From Dinochytrium kinnereticum (Eukaryota > Chytridiomycota > Chytridiomycetes > Chytridiales > Chytridiaceae): a DNA stretch of 49,712 nt. The stretch lies in NCBI GenBank assembly GCA_027604005.1, contig JADGJT010000136.1, forward strand, positions 1-49,712, written 5' to 3'. Position numbers and translations under genes: made by a program. How positions within the stretch are numbered: the first letter of the stretch is position 1; every line of letters begins with the position of its first letter. This document shows, piece by piece, positions 24,227-35,808 of the stretch. The notes under the pieces are model-generated. The model searched no databases. It worked only from the letters and a program-made list of their open reading frames with translations, and was not told where the DNA came from.

Positions 24227-25683
24227 CTAAATCTTAGAAATCAACCCAACGGTCAAAGCACCGCCCAAAACCATCGAGCTAACAGTCCACATCACATTCC
24301 GAACGAGAGGGTAAACCCTTCCAGGTCGTTTACGGTCAGAAACTCCACATTTTTCATGAATCGACAAGCGAATACGCTTTTCAGCTTCCTCGATCGCCAT
24401 TGTAAGATCATCAACCTTGCGTTTCAGAGAAATAGCGGGCTCTCTTTCACACATAACAGTATCAGGTTCATCAACTACTTCGAGAAGAGGTGTTGGGGGA
24501 TATGTCACAACCTCTCTAACAGCCTCGATAACCTCCCGACAAGACCTGATGTCTCTGATAACGTCATCACGGAAAGTCTCCTGACGCATCTCAAAACTTT
24601 CCCGGTGGTCTTGAAGGGCTTGAAAGGCTATCTTCATATCCGCGGCCGCCTTTTCTTGAGCCTTAATAGAGTCGCGACAGGCTTCCATGCTCTGCATGAG
24701 TACATCATGTTGCTGCTTCATAGTTTCTTGCATCTTCACCCAAGTGGTAGTATCGAACTTCATAGCCGTATCCTCGCCATTTTCCTCGGATTCGTGTAGG
24801 GTCTTGGTGTCATCCGCAAAATTATCGGCAGCTTCGCTACTGCCCGAGGGTTGCGCAGATATCTAGAATAATTGGTTAGTATTTTAATATTAGAGTCCGA
24901 GAAACCTTTTCGACAGTTGATTCAGCTGCCTTGCTGATTAAACTTGGATGAAGAGGGCCTACGGAAGACGATCGTCGCTTTTTGGTTGGAATAGCGACCG
25001 ACCGCGACTGAATTGAGGAAGTGATGTTTTCTTCGTCCACGTCAGTTTCTTCCACATTAGAGTTTGCAAGCTCATCGTCAGCCTCTGCCCCACCCTGATC
25101 CCGATCTTCCTTTTTCCCAAGTTTCAAGTCAAAGATGTCAACATCATCCATTTCATCATGGTCCTCCATCTCAGAATCATCTTGGCGCTTCCCCTTCTCT
25201 CCCTTCTCACCTTTTTTCCTTTCATCAGATCCCAAGTTGGCAAGGGAGTCAAGGGGAGGCCGGAACATGCGAGAAATATCTGTCGACTTGGATGGAAGGT
25301 TCTTTATCTCGCTTCGGGAAAAGTCGGACTCCGGGTGGTCCTAAATGCATGGATGAGAAAATAATGGCATGAAGTAACTACTTCATCTCCCGAGCTAAAT
25401 CGGACTGGCGAAAAAATGGTACTCTTCCAAGTGCTTTTGGTGGGGAAAGCACTGACGGGTTTTCGAGGGATGAAGAAATCGCTATCCTCATCTGACTCAG
25501 TCAACACCATGATAGTGTCATTGTACGAAGAGGAGGATTGCTAGTTATTGAGAAGACGTAAGTTACAAATTCTCTCCATCTCCACATCACAACCAACAGC
25601 GGCTCACCAAGCTTTGCTTGGGTGGCGGCCAAGTTTGACAGAACAAGAAGAGATGCAGAAAAAGTATCTCTTACCGAAAACAT
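24227..25683 (-). CDS. Tail-anchored coiled-coil protein, function unknown
   Basis: Exons (minus): 25683-25675 (only MFS), 25540-25382, 25340-24906 and 24862-24227; 412 residues with consistent phases. The N-terminal half is polar, with acidic and Lys/Glu-rich runs and a basic KKRRSSS patch, and looks disordered. Residues ~240-370 are helical and coiled-coil-like (WVKMQETMKQQHDVLMQSME and VDDLTMAIEEAEKRIRLSI). The C-terminus is one hydrophobic segment (VMWTVSSMVLGGALTVGLI) followed by two residues, the layout of a tail-anchored membrane protein. The 9-nt first coding exon is inferred from the donor TTTTCG|GTAAGA and acceptor AACTAG|CAATCC; starting at an internal Met is the alternative. No family recognised. 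Confidence 0.75.
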
Positions 25684-26658
25684 CTTGCAGCTGAGCAGTG
25701 TTGGAGACTATTCCAGGTGAATTGTACACAGGGATTGATACCGTGGGAGCTCTATGCCGTGAGAACTTGACAGGTACGCGGGTGCCTCCTTCACACCAAC
25801 CAAGGATGTGGCACTGTCAGCTAACGAGCCATCAAGGGAGCTTTAAGAGCATCAGAGCCGTACCTACCGAAGCTGGTGAAGTCCACTGAGCTGCTTGATG
25901 GCTGCAAGGAGGGGGAGTCGCCACTGAGCAAGAATGGTTTGTTTTTCTGAGGGTGAAAATTGATGCTTTTAAAATTGAAGGGGCACAGCATCTCATGAGT
26001 GCCTAGGCGCTTCCAGTTGCTTGCTACCAGTGCGTGACGGGACAGGAGCGATGCGCTTAATGCGCTGCTTGCACATCCTCTGCACACACGCTCTTTTCGC
26101 ATTGGAGTCAAGTGCGCTTGCCTTTCTCTGGAATTCCCCCTTGGGCGAATCGTGCCAGCTGCGGGCATTGCATATTGAATAGTGATTTGACTTACAGGCC
26201 CCCATCTAAGCATCGGGGCTGGAGAGATGATGCTTCCAGAGAGAGTCCTCACAAAGCGCTCAAGACAGGTATCAGTTTTTTATGACGAGCAATCACCCAT
26301 CTGATGCAAAGAATTGAAAGGAGCAAAACGCATCCAACATTTTCAAACACTAGATGCCTTCTGTAAGCCCAACACTCATGACACACCGATGGTGTGATCC
26401 GTCCCGCACATCATGAGTGGGTGAGGACATGCACTCATCCATCAACAGAATGTGCCATCGTTGGGACGTAGTCAGGCACATATCACTCAAAAGTTCTTTC
26501 AGAAAAAGCCGCAAGGTCCGTGAGCATCACTGCTAGGCGCCTCACCATCTCAGCAACGGCTCTTCAATTCACTCCTCCGTCGCTCCCAACCTCCCAACCT
26601 CATCTTCATTCACTGTATCACGCTGCTCTAGAATTTTGCACAAGAAAAAAAAGCAAAA
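25684..26658. other. Divergent promoter region with a repeated 9-mer
   Basis: Between the tail-anchored gene (minus) and ATP synthase subunit e (plus). The 9-mer TCATGAGTG occurs at 25993-26001 and 26411-26419, with its complement at 26373-26381: three copies in about 430 bp. No coding region is convincing. Confidence 0.5.
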
Positions 26659-27464
26659 ATGGCAACGGCTGCGACCACCTCCATCGTCAACCACTCTTCT
26701 GTCAACGTGAGCACCACACCATCCGAACTTGCTTCTACGCTGGGGGAGGGGAGCTGGCTGGTGGGGACCACCGCTCGCGGCTGGGTTGGCTGGGGCTGGC
26801 TGGAGGTTTCTGGATCGCGTTGATTGGGATGATTGGAGCTTGGGATTTTGTGGAGGGGTGCTGGGGGATGATGATGCAATGGGTGGGCTTAGGCTTGGTC
26901 GAAGGATATGAATCTAGGAATGATATAAGAGCATGTACAATGCTGCATTTAGACTATTCATGCGAATGAAGGGGTTTCATGTCGTTGCATTTCTTTTAAA
27001 TACTCAACCATCCATCCCTCCACAACACAGTTCCTCCGATGGAGCGCCCTCCTCGTCGGTGTCTACTGGGGATACTCTCGCAAGTCCTCGCTGACCCACT
27101 TCGTCAAGGAGCGTGCGGAGGCGGCCGAGCGTCAGCACTATGAGGACCTCGTTGAGGAAGGAAAGGTTGCTTTCGAGGCGGCGTACAACCGCGAGCAGGC
27201 TGCCAAGGCCGAGCTTGCCGGAAGTAAGTTGGACTCTCATGATATTCCTCGCATTAGATCGTCTGTCGCAATTATAATTATCGGATTCTTTATTCTTATC
27301 GCCTTCCTAGTCGCCGCGATCGACTCCGACTCCTACCGCTTCAACGCCGAGAGGTGGATCAACTGGGCGATTGTATGTTGTCTCTCTGTAAATCGTCGTG
27401 GCATGTTCTAACTCTTGTGTGTGAATCACAGGCGGATTCGGAGGGTGCTGCCAAGAAGAAGTAA
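26659..27464 (+). CDS. Mitochondrial ATP synthase subunit e
   Basis: Exons 26659-26706, 27031-27223, 27311-27372 and 27432-27464; 111 residues. It starts MATAATTSIVNHSSVN, then the membrane segment FLRWSALLVGVYWGYSRKSS with the GxxxG motif (GVYWG) that drives dimerisation of F1Fo complexes, followed by a helical, charged segment. Subunit e shapes cristae through ATP synthase dimers. The first intron is 324 nt, long for this window and G-rich at its start. The final exon is only 33 nt (ADSEGAAKKK). The identification rests on the WSALL-GVxxG pattern, the size and the charged tail. Confidence 0.85.
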
Positions 27465-27732
27465 GCTTCAGGCTTCACGGCTGTTTATACCGGAAGTTCA
27501 TCACATCGGCCATAAGCATTTGCTGGATGAGAGTCTTTCTGATATATCTTTATCAATACACCTTGTTCCCGCCAGCCCCTTTTATCTCATACATCTCTGA
27601 ATTTGAGTCCATTTTTTTTATTATCGTTTTCGTCTCGTATTTTTATCGATAGGATTCTTGGTGATGCTAGGTAATCACAACGTAACTTTTGAATGAAAGA
27701 CGGCGCTGGGTTGAGGTTTTATTGCATCCAGC

Positions 27733-30700
27733 TTAAAGCTCTGTGTGCTCATCTGCCGTCGACTTGGAAGACGTGTCCTCGAAGCAGGCGTTAGGTGTCT
27801 TCAGCTTCATCGCGTACTGCAGAGACGAGAGTTAGCTCAACACATATATATTTTTTCGGAAACAAACCTCGCATTTACTGGGCTCTGTCACAGCGAGTAT
27901 CTTGTGCTCAGTGCCACACTCCAACTCAAGCTCCACAGACCTCGCGGGCCCGTTCCAGCAATGCGCGCCATTCTCGAATACCATATAAAGGTATTTATTT
28001 GGTCCATCAATGGAGCCGGAACGCGGCCCGAATCTCGAGAATCGACTAGAACGATGGAAAAACGATAAGCAACCCATGTATAAGAAGGGGACGGACAGAA
28101 GTTACCCGTGCCCAACCAATTCTGCGAAAAAGAAACAAAAAAATGCTGAAAAATACAAATAAAAAAAGAGCGAGTCGAAGCTGGCAGGTGCTGGACGACA
28201 CAAAAAAGTGATAAACTCACCCCATATCCGTGCTTCCCCCATTCTTCGACTTCTGACTCGCGCGATCATGGAAGCAAATCTCATAAACATATTCCGCTGT
28301 GTCAAAAGTAATACACTTCCCTACGGCCTTCTCCCACTCTCCAGCAATCCCATAATCCATCTCCTCCTTCCTCTTCAACTCATCGAGCTTCCCCTGTAGT
28401 TGTCCTTTACTTCCCTCAGCCTCCGACAACGTCGCCCTGGCTTTAGGGGGATCAGATCGAAGCATACTAGCCTCCTCAGATGGAGCCAGGGTTGAAAAAA
28501 TTCCAATAAAGGAACGGTAGGCCCGTCTCCATCCTGCCCATTTCACAGGGGCCGTTAGGGACAGGTAAAAGTGTTTGACAACACCGTGGAAGGAGGAGGT
28601 AATGCATTCGGTCAACGACTGGGTGGGGTCTGTGCAAGGATCTTCGAAGACCACATCATCGGCATTTGAGGAGGAAGCCGTAGCGTCATCCTCCATGACT
28701 GGAACATCGTCATTCTCCTCGTACTCGTAGTCGATGGCAACAGGGTTATCTTCAGTCCCGTGATCCTGCTTATACTGATCGTACATGTCATATGTTTCCT
28801 TTAAAATGGGCTTGTCACGCAGAAGGGCCTGAAAAGCAGCTCCCTCCTCAGCATCCTTCAATGAGGTAAGGTGATCAAGAGCGTTACGAAGCTGCGATAC
28901 CCTGCCGTTAAGGGTTTCAATGTCCATGCGAAGCTTTGTCTTTGATTCGCGGCACTTGTTAATCTTGTCGGGAAGCAATTTAAGATTATCTTGGGCCAGC
29001 TTCTTGGCTTTCGCAGCGTTAATTTGAGTTTCAAACACCTCAGCATCGGCTTTGATGACTTTTTTAAAAAAATTGAGCGGTTGGAATTCCGTATAGAATA
29101 TATCATTTAAAAGGAAAAGAGAAAATTAAGAGAAAAGAAAAAGAAAAGAAAACAAAAGGAAAGAGAAACGTAACAGAAAGCAAACTTACCCTTAAGCTCC
29201 TCAATCTTGGCGGTAACGTTTGCGATCTGGAGGGTCAAATCGTCAATCTCCCTTCTGCGGTCTGCCCTAGACTTAGCCGCAAAAGCAACGTTCTCGTTCT
29301 TTATCCTCAAGCCCTAATTTTTAATGTGCATGGATTCCACAATTGAAACCCGTTTAGCGTTGTTACAAATTAATTCAAATGACGAGGGTTGAGAAAAACG
29401 AGGTCAATAATGAAAAAGGAGGGTATGACTTAAATATATAGGCTATCGGGAAAAAAAGGTAGGTAAAAAACAAAGAGCTTTTGGTATCAGGTGGCAAAAG
29501 ACAACTTTGCTATCAAGCATGATCAATCCACACCCCAAAATACACTAGAAAAAAGATAAAGCACCGCCATCACTCTCCCTCCCAGCATTAACGCCCATAC
29601 CGATTCATAGCAACCAACATGCTGCAGAGAACTGCCAAAGTAGAATACGCAGCGCCACACACAAGCCCAAAGACAAGGAAAGGAAACTGATCCGTCTCCT
29701 CCACTGGCAAAAGTGACGGCGGTCTCACTGACGGTGTCTCATGCTTTTCGTGTGGGCGCTTGGAAAATGTGAAAGAAAGAAGTGGGGTGGGTGGGTTCTT
29801 TTTTACAATGTTTAGGTTGGTTTAAGGGGGGTTGTGAAGGTTAAATGTGGAACGGTGCATAAACTACAAGGACTGTGAAGTCAAGGGAGTTGAAGACAAA
29901 ACAAGAAAAATAATTCACAGCTAAAAGGCAAAGATAAAGAAAAACTCTCGAAAACAAATATTAAGAAGACGCACAAAGAATAGGCAAACTGACCTCCTTT
30001 AATATCTTCTTCCGCTGCTGTTCCGCCTTTTTAAACTCTGACCCAATTTTCTTGCAAACATTAGGGCATTTTGCCCCGCTCCCGTACTCGTCGGATCCAT
30101 CGCAGCATTCAGGATCTAACAGATGCGAGAAGAAAAAAGAAAGAATACTATCAATCAAACCGTTTGCTGTTTTTTTTTTTCATTTTGCAATTTGTATCAA
30201 AGTGCCGTGATTCGATTGCAAAAGCAGAAATAAAATAATATAGCCAAGAGGTAGTTTACCGCAGATGCCATCATTCACGCGTGAGCTCAGAATCGTTGAC
30301 GGGACATGACCCTCATTAAGGCAGTAGAATGTTCCGTTTTGACATGCAGAAGTTCCTTTTTTAAGTTCAAAGTAGGATTAAATACTCTTATCTCATAATC
30401 ATCACAGAGAACGAGCATGAGTAATTCTACAACCACAAAAAAACAAGAGGAAAATGGACAGTAAGAGTACCTGGTTCGTCGCTTCCATCCGCACAATCAC
30501 AATAGTCATCATTCACAGCCTTCGCAAGAACAGTTTTCGATCCATCTAGGCAAGTGAATTTTGAAGAGGCATCGGAAAAGGTGTAGAGGTGCTTTCCTGC
30601 AAAGGAATGACGGGTACAGTGTGAGCCGATTTTAGAAGACATTCCGTATGTGGCAGCATTTCAGTATTTGAGAACTACAAAGTGATTCCTTGTGGACATG

Positions 30701-31034
30701 TGCGGAAGCAAGACTATAAAGATAGCTTATGCAGAGCCGTGAATGTAATCACCGGATCTTCTGAAGCTTCCACAATCTTCCGCAGTATCCATCACTTTCT
30801 TCCCTCTTCAATAATGGCCAGAAAAATCTCTTTTGGCCTCTAAATCAAGCAAGATGAAACATACTTCATCTTCAATAATCATCAAACACCCCCTCTCCAA
30901 CAATACGGGATACCAGACAAAACATCCTTACGTTCGGGGTTGACTCCCAAGAGCTTATCAATATTCGAAGAAGACGACGCGGAATGGATGAGGATCAGGA
31001 ACGCCAGCAGGCATGCTGGAGCCGCTGCGAACAT
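27733..31034 (-). CDS. GTB1: Glucosidase II beta subunit (PRKCSH/GTB1-like)
   Basis: Exons (minus): 31034-30932, 30596-30471, 30355-30260, 30115-29994, 29313-29190, 29058-28221, 28045-27868 and 27816-27733; 556 residues with all phases consistent. A signal peptide ([20 protein letters not shown]) is followed by two Cys-rich LDLa-like Ca-binding repeats ([38 protein letters not shown]), a Glu/Lys-rich coiled coil with an acidic stretch, and a C-terminal MRH lectin domain ([15 protein letters not shown] ... [19 protein letters not shown]). It partners the catalytic alpha subunit in the ER, trims glucose from N-glycans and senses mannose through the MRH domain. It ends HTEL. The intron between the fourth and fifth exons is 680 nt and holds a second coding candidate. 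The ATG lies 83 bp downstream of the C-CAP gene stop. Confidence 0.93.
29588..29758 (-). CDS. Candidate alternative terminal exon (membrane anchor) inside glucosidase II beta
   Basis: Inside the 680-nt intron, on the same strand. After a pyrimidine tract and acceptor (TTTTCCAAG) an open frame of 56 codons runs to TAA. It encodes a polar Pro-containing stretch ([19 protein letters not shown]) and one hydrophobic segment ([20 protein letters not shown]) with a short basic tail. The acceptor is phase 0, exactly matching the phase-0 donor at 29994, so splicing would give a glucosidase II beta N-terminus anchored in the membrane and lacking coiled coil, MRH domain and HTEL. Alternatively it is the last exon of a small nested gene. 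No family recognised. Confidence 0.4.
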   Translation of the reverse strand, partial: RPHEKHETPSVRPPSLLPVEETDQFPFLVFGLVCGAAYSTLAVLCSMLVAMNRYGR

Positions 31035-31117
31035 GTTTTTTCGAATGAATGGAAGTCGCTTGGGTGTAACACAACACTTATCAACTTTTAGTAAAATATA
31101 TTGACAAGAGGATTTCT

Positions 31118-32683
31118 TTATTGCGAAGGTGATTTGGGGATGGATGGCCCAGGTAATGCCGGTGATTGATGCGTTGGTTCAATCACTTTTGAATCCAATG
31201 GGCCCGCAGAGGAATTATCCAATTTTTGTCTCTTGTTCTGCTTCTGCTCTTCTTCCGTCTCTCTTGCCTTCTTCTTGACATGCGCGGCGAGGGACTTTAA
31301 ATCCACGTTTTTGAAGAACGTCTTTGTTTGCAAGGAGAAAAGAATACAGGTTGATGAGATCGTGAGGGTATTAAATGCGAAAAGAGTTCAAGGATTCTTC
31401 ACAGCCCGTCTAAGGCTTCTGATCGATCAGCTTTTAAAGCAAGGAAGGCCAAACAAACAAAACGCAAGAAAAGTAAGCAATAAAAGGAATTAATCAAAGA
31501 AACAAAGCACGTAGAGATACACATTTGACAACAGTGCAAACAACAGATCTACTCACCTCAGCAACTTTCTCCAAAATCATTTCCTTCCTCTTAACAGCCT
31601 CCCCATCTTCTCTATCCGTTGAAGCGTATCCACCTCCGACTCGAATCACAACCTCTACTTTCAAGACACCTTTCAAAAACCTTACAATGAATTGATCAAG
31701 GTCGAGCACCGCATTGAAATCAGGAGATGCTGCTTGAAACCGCTCAAACCCAGTCGAGAATCGTCCTTCGGCGTCCATACCTTCTGAAAGAGAGATAGAA
31801 AATAAAGCATGAGAAAGGAACTGCTACGATCAAGTATAATCTGGTGGTAGGGATTTAAAATAAAATGGGAGATTTAATGGGCAATTAATTACCTTGGCCT
31901 GTGCAGTCTCCAAAACGAAGGTGAATGTCATCGGATTTTGCCCAAACAAGCGAGGCGAAATCATCCTTCTTCTCGTAGAAGACGTCCAGATTCTTACACA
32001 TATCCACCTGCAGTGTCTGTATGGGACTCGAGATCTGAGCATGCCAAAATTTATAAGCTTCGGTTACCCTTCATTGAAAGAAGAACAACAAAACTACAGT
32101 GGGGAGCAAACACCACGAACCTCAATTTTGCAGTCATCTGACCTCCAAACCTCCAGCATCTGAGTAATGACCCTCTTCTTCAACCTCAATGTGATCGCGA
32201 TGCAATCTTCTACCATTACCTTTGTGACGGTCGTATCGATAGTGATGTCGCAGTTTTTTAGTTTTCGGAGAAAGAGGGAATTCGAAAGTGGGATAGATCC
32301 GGATTCGAAAACCCGCGTCTCGCCATCAAGATCAGCCTGCAGAAAAGAAAAGAGGTGGAGGGAAAACATTACATTTAATTAAAAGGATGATCCCGATGAA
32401 AAGCGGTAAAGACTGATGATGACTTCTTGACTATGGATGCCCAGTAATAGAATCAAGGAAAGCGCGGGATATATCAACAACGGTGGATTACCAAGTAATA
32501 ATTCTTCAACACTGGAAGCTTGGCATGCGCCAATAGCTTTGACAGCTCTGCACCAGCCTTTGGATTAGCACGGCGAGGGGGTCCAACGGTTGATGGTGAA
32601 GCCTCAGGTTTTGATGATGCGTCCGCAGCCACAGACGAGGTTTCCGAGGGCTCATCTCGCTCAGGGGGTATACTAGAATCCAT
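31118..32683 (-). CDS. C-CAP/tubulin cofactor C-like beta-helix protein
   Basis: Exons (minus): 32683-32492, 32336-32121, 32034-31893, 31783-31557 and 31321-31118; 326 residues. After a Ser/Pro-rich N-terminus comes a repeat-like beta pattern (GSIPLSNSLFLRKLKNCDIT, TVTKVMVEDCIAITLRLKK, VDMCKNLDVFYEK) of the kind in the C-terminal domains of cyclase-associated protein and tubulin cofactor C (CARP motifs). The last exon is basic and low-complexity (RETEEEQKQNKRQKL). CAP proteins recycle actin; cofactor-C-type proteins act on tubulin or small GTPases. Lacking other CAP domains, this is better called a C-CAP-domain protein of unknown role. The acceptor at 31783 could instead lie at 31780. Confidence 0.65.
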
Positions 32684-34053
32684 TTTACTTCACAGTACTG
32701 TATCTACTTGGTCTGTGGTTGATTATGATATGTAATTTGGAACTGTTTAATTTTGAAAGGCTGAAGACACGTCCTTTAATAGTAATGAATGCAAAGTCCA
32801 ATTTATTTGATTTTGCCCAAAGGTATCTGGAATGCCAACACACAAGAGCGCCACCGCTTGGTGCATCAGTAGTTGTTAACGGCCGAACTTATCCTGTTAC
32901 AACGTTGTTGCGCGAGTCACATGAAGAAAAATCAACCGAATAGCAAGTAATTCTCTTGTTGCTTCATACGGCAAACACCTTCACGCTTGACTTTATTTGC
33001 TATTTCTTATGTTGAAAGCTTTCAATCTACTTGTTGACTGTATTGATGGCAGTAAATATGAGAAACGAAGAGTTTGACGTTCGCTTGACCACTGAACACT
33101 ATGCACCATCAATTGCACATAACCGCACAAGAACTTTTGCTTTACAAGTGGGCGGGGGGGCTGTAGATGATTAGCAGCAGCTTTTGGCTCTGCAATTCGC
33201 CTCAACAAGCTCCACATTCTTTTTTATCTTCGTGAAATTAGCTGCAGACTTCGATGTCCCTTTTCAAGTCGGAAAGTGTTGGAATTAAATACCTACACCG
33301 AGCCAACTTCCATGTACTATTTTTCGAATTCGATGAGTACTGGCATGTTTGGTCTCCGAGTTGTGTTTAGAGAATGTATCTTATCAATTGGCGGCAAACT
33401 TCATCAACTATTGCCCCTTGCCCTTCTGCTGCTCAAAATGGCGGAAGTAAGACTTAATTTCAATTGTGAGCCATGACTTGGTCTCGATACTGTCACCTTG
33501 AGGATTGATTGGCCATCTACTCCAGAGGATTTGTTTGAGATTCGATGGTTGCATACTTAAATGACCAACCCCTGTATCTGTATCATCCATCAATTAAGTA
33601 GATGCCTCGTGAATAGGGGAAAGAAATATCCTCGGCATCGCCATCTCCACTACTTGGCAATGAACCACCATATTGTTATTGAAGCCATCTCCTGCTCAAA
33701 CAACAGCGTGAGTGGAAAAGGCGGGAGGTGGGCAGGAGGAGGCTGGACGAATTTCAAGTCCAGCTCAGCCTTCCTATCCTGCCATTCATCCCACTGCGGA
33801 TTATCATTCTCGCCATGAGCGCCATTGCGGAAAAGCATTCAATGCATCTGCGCCACCGCTAAGACATATTCCTGCCACCTTCCCTGCTTACCCTTCCCTG
33901 TCCTATATTGGAAACCAAAACCTTTAAAGTAAACCAAGACTGCACTCCCGCTCCGCCTCCCTCAACCCATCACACTTCCTCTTAAAGCACCACCAACTCG
34001 ACTCGCATCCAAACGCATCCACTCCAACCAGGACCCATACCATTCACACCACC
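32684..34053. other. Divergent intergenic region, 1.37 kb
   Basis: Between the C-CAP gene (minus) and the first tetraspanin (plus). The last ~120 bases are C-rich and ATG-poor, a plausible leader. Scattered short frames have no recognisable features; I see no gene. Confidence 0.55.
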
Positions 34054-34961
34054 ATGCGCGAGTCAAAGAAGATCTTCTCAAGGACATTCCTGGTCATCAT
34101 CAACCTGCTCGCGTTCTTGACGTCCATTGGTGTCATCATCCTTGGCGCCGTCGTCATTAAATCCGCAAAGAGTGCCAGCGAAAAGTCATCCAAAAACCTT
34201 AACGAAAGCGCTGTCGATATCTCTGGCGTTGAGACATCTGTCTACAACCTTCTCCGTGCGATTGGCATAACTGTAAGTATATCACTTTTCCTACTGGTAG
34301 GCAGCAAGCAGGGTCTAACATGTCAACTCTTCGCCTTTTTCCTTGACTAGTTGATTATTTACGGCTCGTTTATTCTGCTCACGGCAACCTGTGGATTCTT
34401 TGGAGCCTGCACTCGCCGCAGTGGTCTTCTTAGTTGCTACATTTCATCACTCGTCTTTGATGTCATCCTTACCCTTGCGGTCACTATCTACACCCTTGTT
34501 GTCCTCATTGGCAAGATGAATGAATGGGACAAGTACACTGTTGTGGACTGGAACGGATTCAACAATGCCCAGAAAGACTACTACCAGGTATTTTCTAGGT
34601 TCCCTACAGGCTCTGCAGCTCCTTATCGCCTCGAGAGATTAATAGAAAATTCTTTTACCTTTAGCTTTCCTTCGGCTGCTGTGGATTTGACCAGAAGAAC
34701 AACCTTCCTTATCTCGGAGAGTCTCACTTTGTCGATTCCAACAACTGCACCACCGCTGCTATCGAAGCCAAGACTTACCTTGGTTGCCAAATGGCGGGAC
34801 ACAACTACTATTACATGCTCACCATCTACAATGCCATCGCTTCCTCAGTCGTTATGGCTATCCTATTGGCCTCAATTGGTGCTGCCCACCAAACTCGCAA
34901 GCGTGAATTTGTTGAACCTGCCAGCCAACCCATGGTTGCTGCTGCTGATCAAAAGTTCTAG
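34054..34961 (+). CDS. Tetraspanin-like membrane protein, copy 1
   Basis: Exons 34054-34272 (219 nt), 34351-34587 (237 nt) and 34665-34961 (297 nt); 250 residues, both introns phase 0. Four membrane segments: FLVIINLLAFLTSIGVIIL, LIIYGSFILLTATCGFF, YISSLVFDVILTLAVTIY and a last one around AIASSVVMAILLASIG. The large extracellular loop before the fourth contains the tetraspanin CCG motif (FGCCGFD) plus two further Cys (NNC and GC), a four-Cys loop. Tetraspanins organise membrane microdomains with partner proteins. The start MRESKKIFSRTFLVI is identical to that of copy 2, except Ile/Val just after. Confidence 0.88.
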
Positions 34962-35808
34962 GACGGCTTCGAGCGGTTTTTGGTGTTCTGGTTGGCGCTG
35001 TATTGTGCTGTTGATTAGAGCCTCCTGTTCTATTCCTTGTTGCATAGTTGTTGTTTCTATCGGCGTCCTTCAGCAACTTTCTTTCGATTCTTTTACCTTT
35101 GGTTTTGGGAGCTTGGTCAACTGTTGCTCGCGTCTTAACTTTATTTCTTTTGTTTTTTGGTCTTATCTTGTTTCCTTATCAATCAGCACCATTATTGTTT
35201 TCTACCACCCTTGGATATATCCTTGGTTATGTTCTAGTTCTTACCCCAATCTTCTCTGTACTTAAATACACCTTCTTGATGCAGTTGTTGCATGACTTTC
35301 CGTCAAGTATGTAGTATCAAACATTATTAACGGAAGCGTTAGTTGGCTGAGAGGCAATTGATGTGGCGGGCATTATATTTACTGTAGAAAAGGATCAAGT
35401 GGCTGGGTTGTCGTCTGCTCCTATTTTACCAGCCCCAAGAAAATTAAATTCAGTAATTTGGACTACTTCCCCTTCACTCTCAAAACAAGCAAGCTTCTTG
35501 TGAGTATGCGTATGGACGGGCTAGCCTGAATGGTATCAGAGGAGGAGGAAGGGAGGAGAAGGGAGGAGAAGGGAGGAGGAGAGGAGCAGTGTCGCCTGGT
35601 CTGCTGATAGGGCTGGGGACGCGAACTGGTTTTGGTGCTTGGCATTCCAACGGGACGTCTGTCTCTGCTGAGGTCTACTTTGGCTGTTTGGTCTTCAGCA
35701 TGCATTGAGATGATAAGATTGATGAAAGACTCATCAATCTACTCACCTTTTAAAGAACAAGCTGGTTTCATCCGCCATTTAGTAACCTCCGTTTCATTTA
35801 GAATTAAC
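34962..35808. other. Spacer between tandem tetraspanins
   Basis: 3' region of copy 1 and promoter of copy 2. It contains a polypurine tract at 35538-35586 built of GGGAGGAGAA units. No gene seen. Confidence 0.6.
35538..35586. repeat. Polypurine tract
   Basis: Forty-nine consecutive purines with repeated GGGAGGAGAA units, about 220 bp upstream of the copy 2 start. Confidence 0.9.

Noticed and set aside
28102..28117. 16-nt candidate micro-exon in the MRH region of glucosidase II beta
   Set aside because: Including it breaks the frame, while direct joining of 28221 to 28045 gives the expected lectin sequence GRFSRFG in the right phase.
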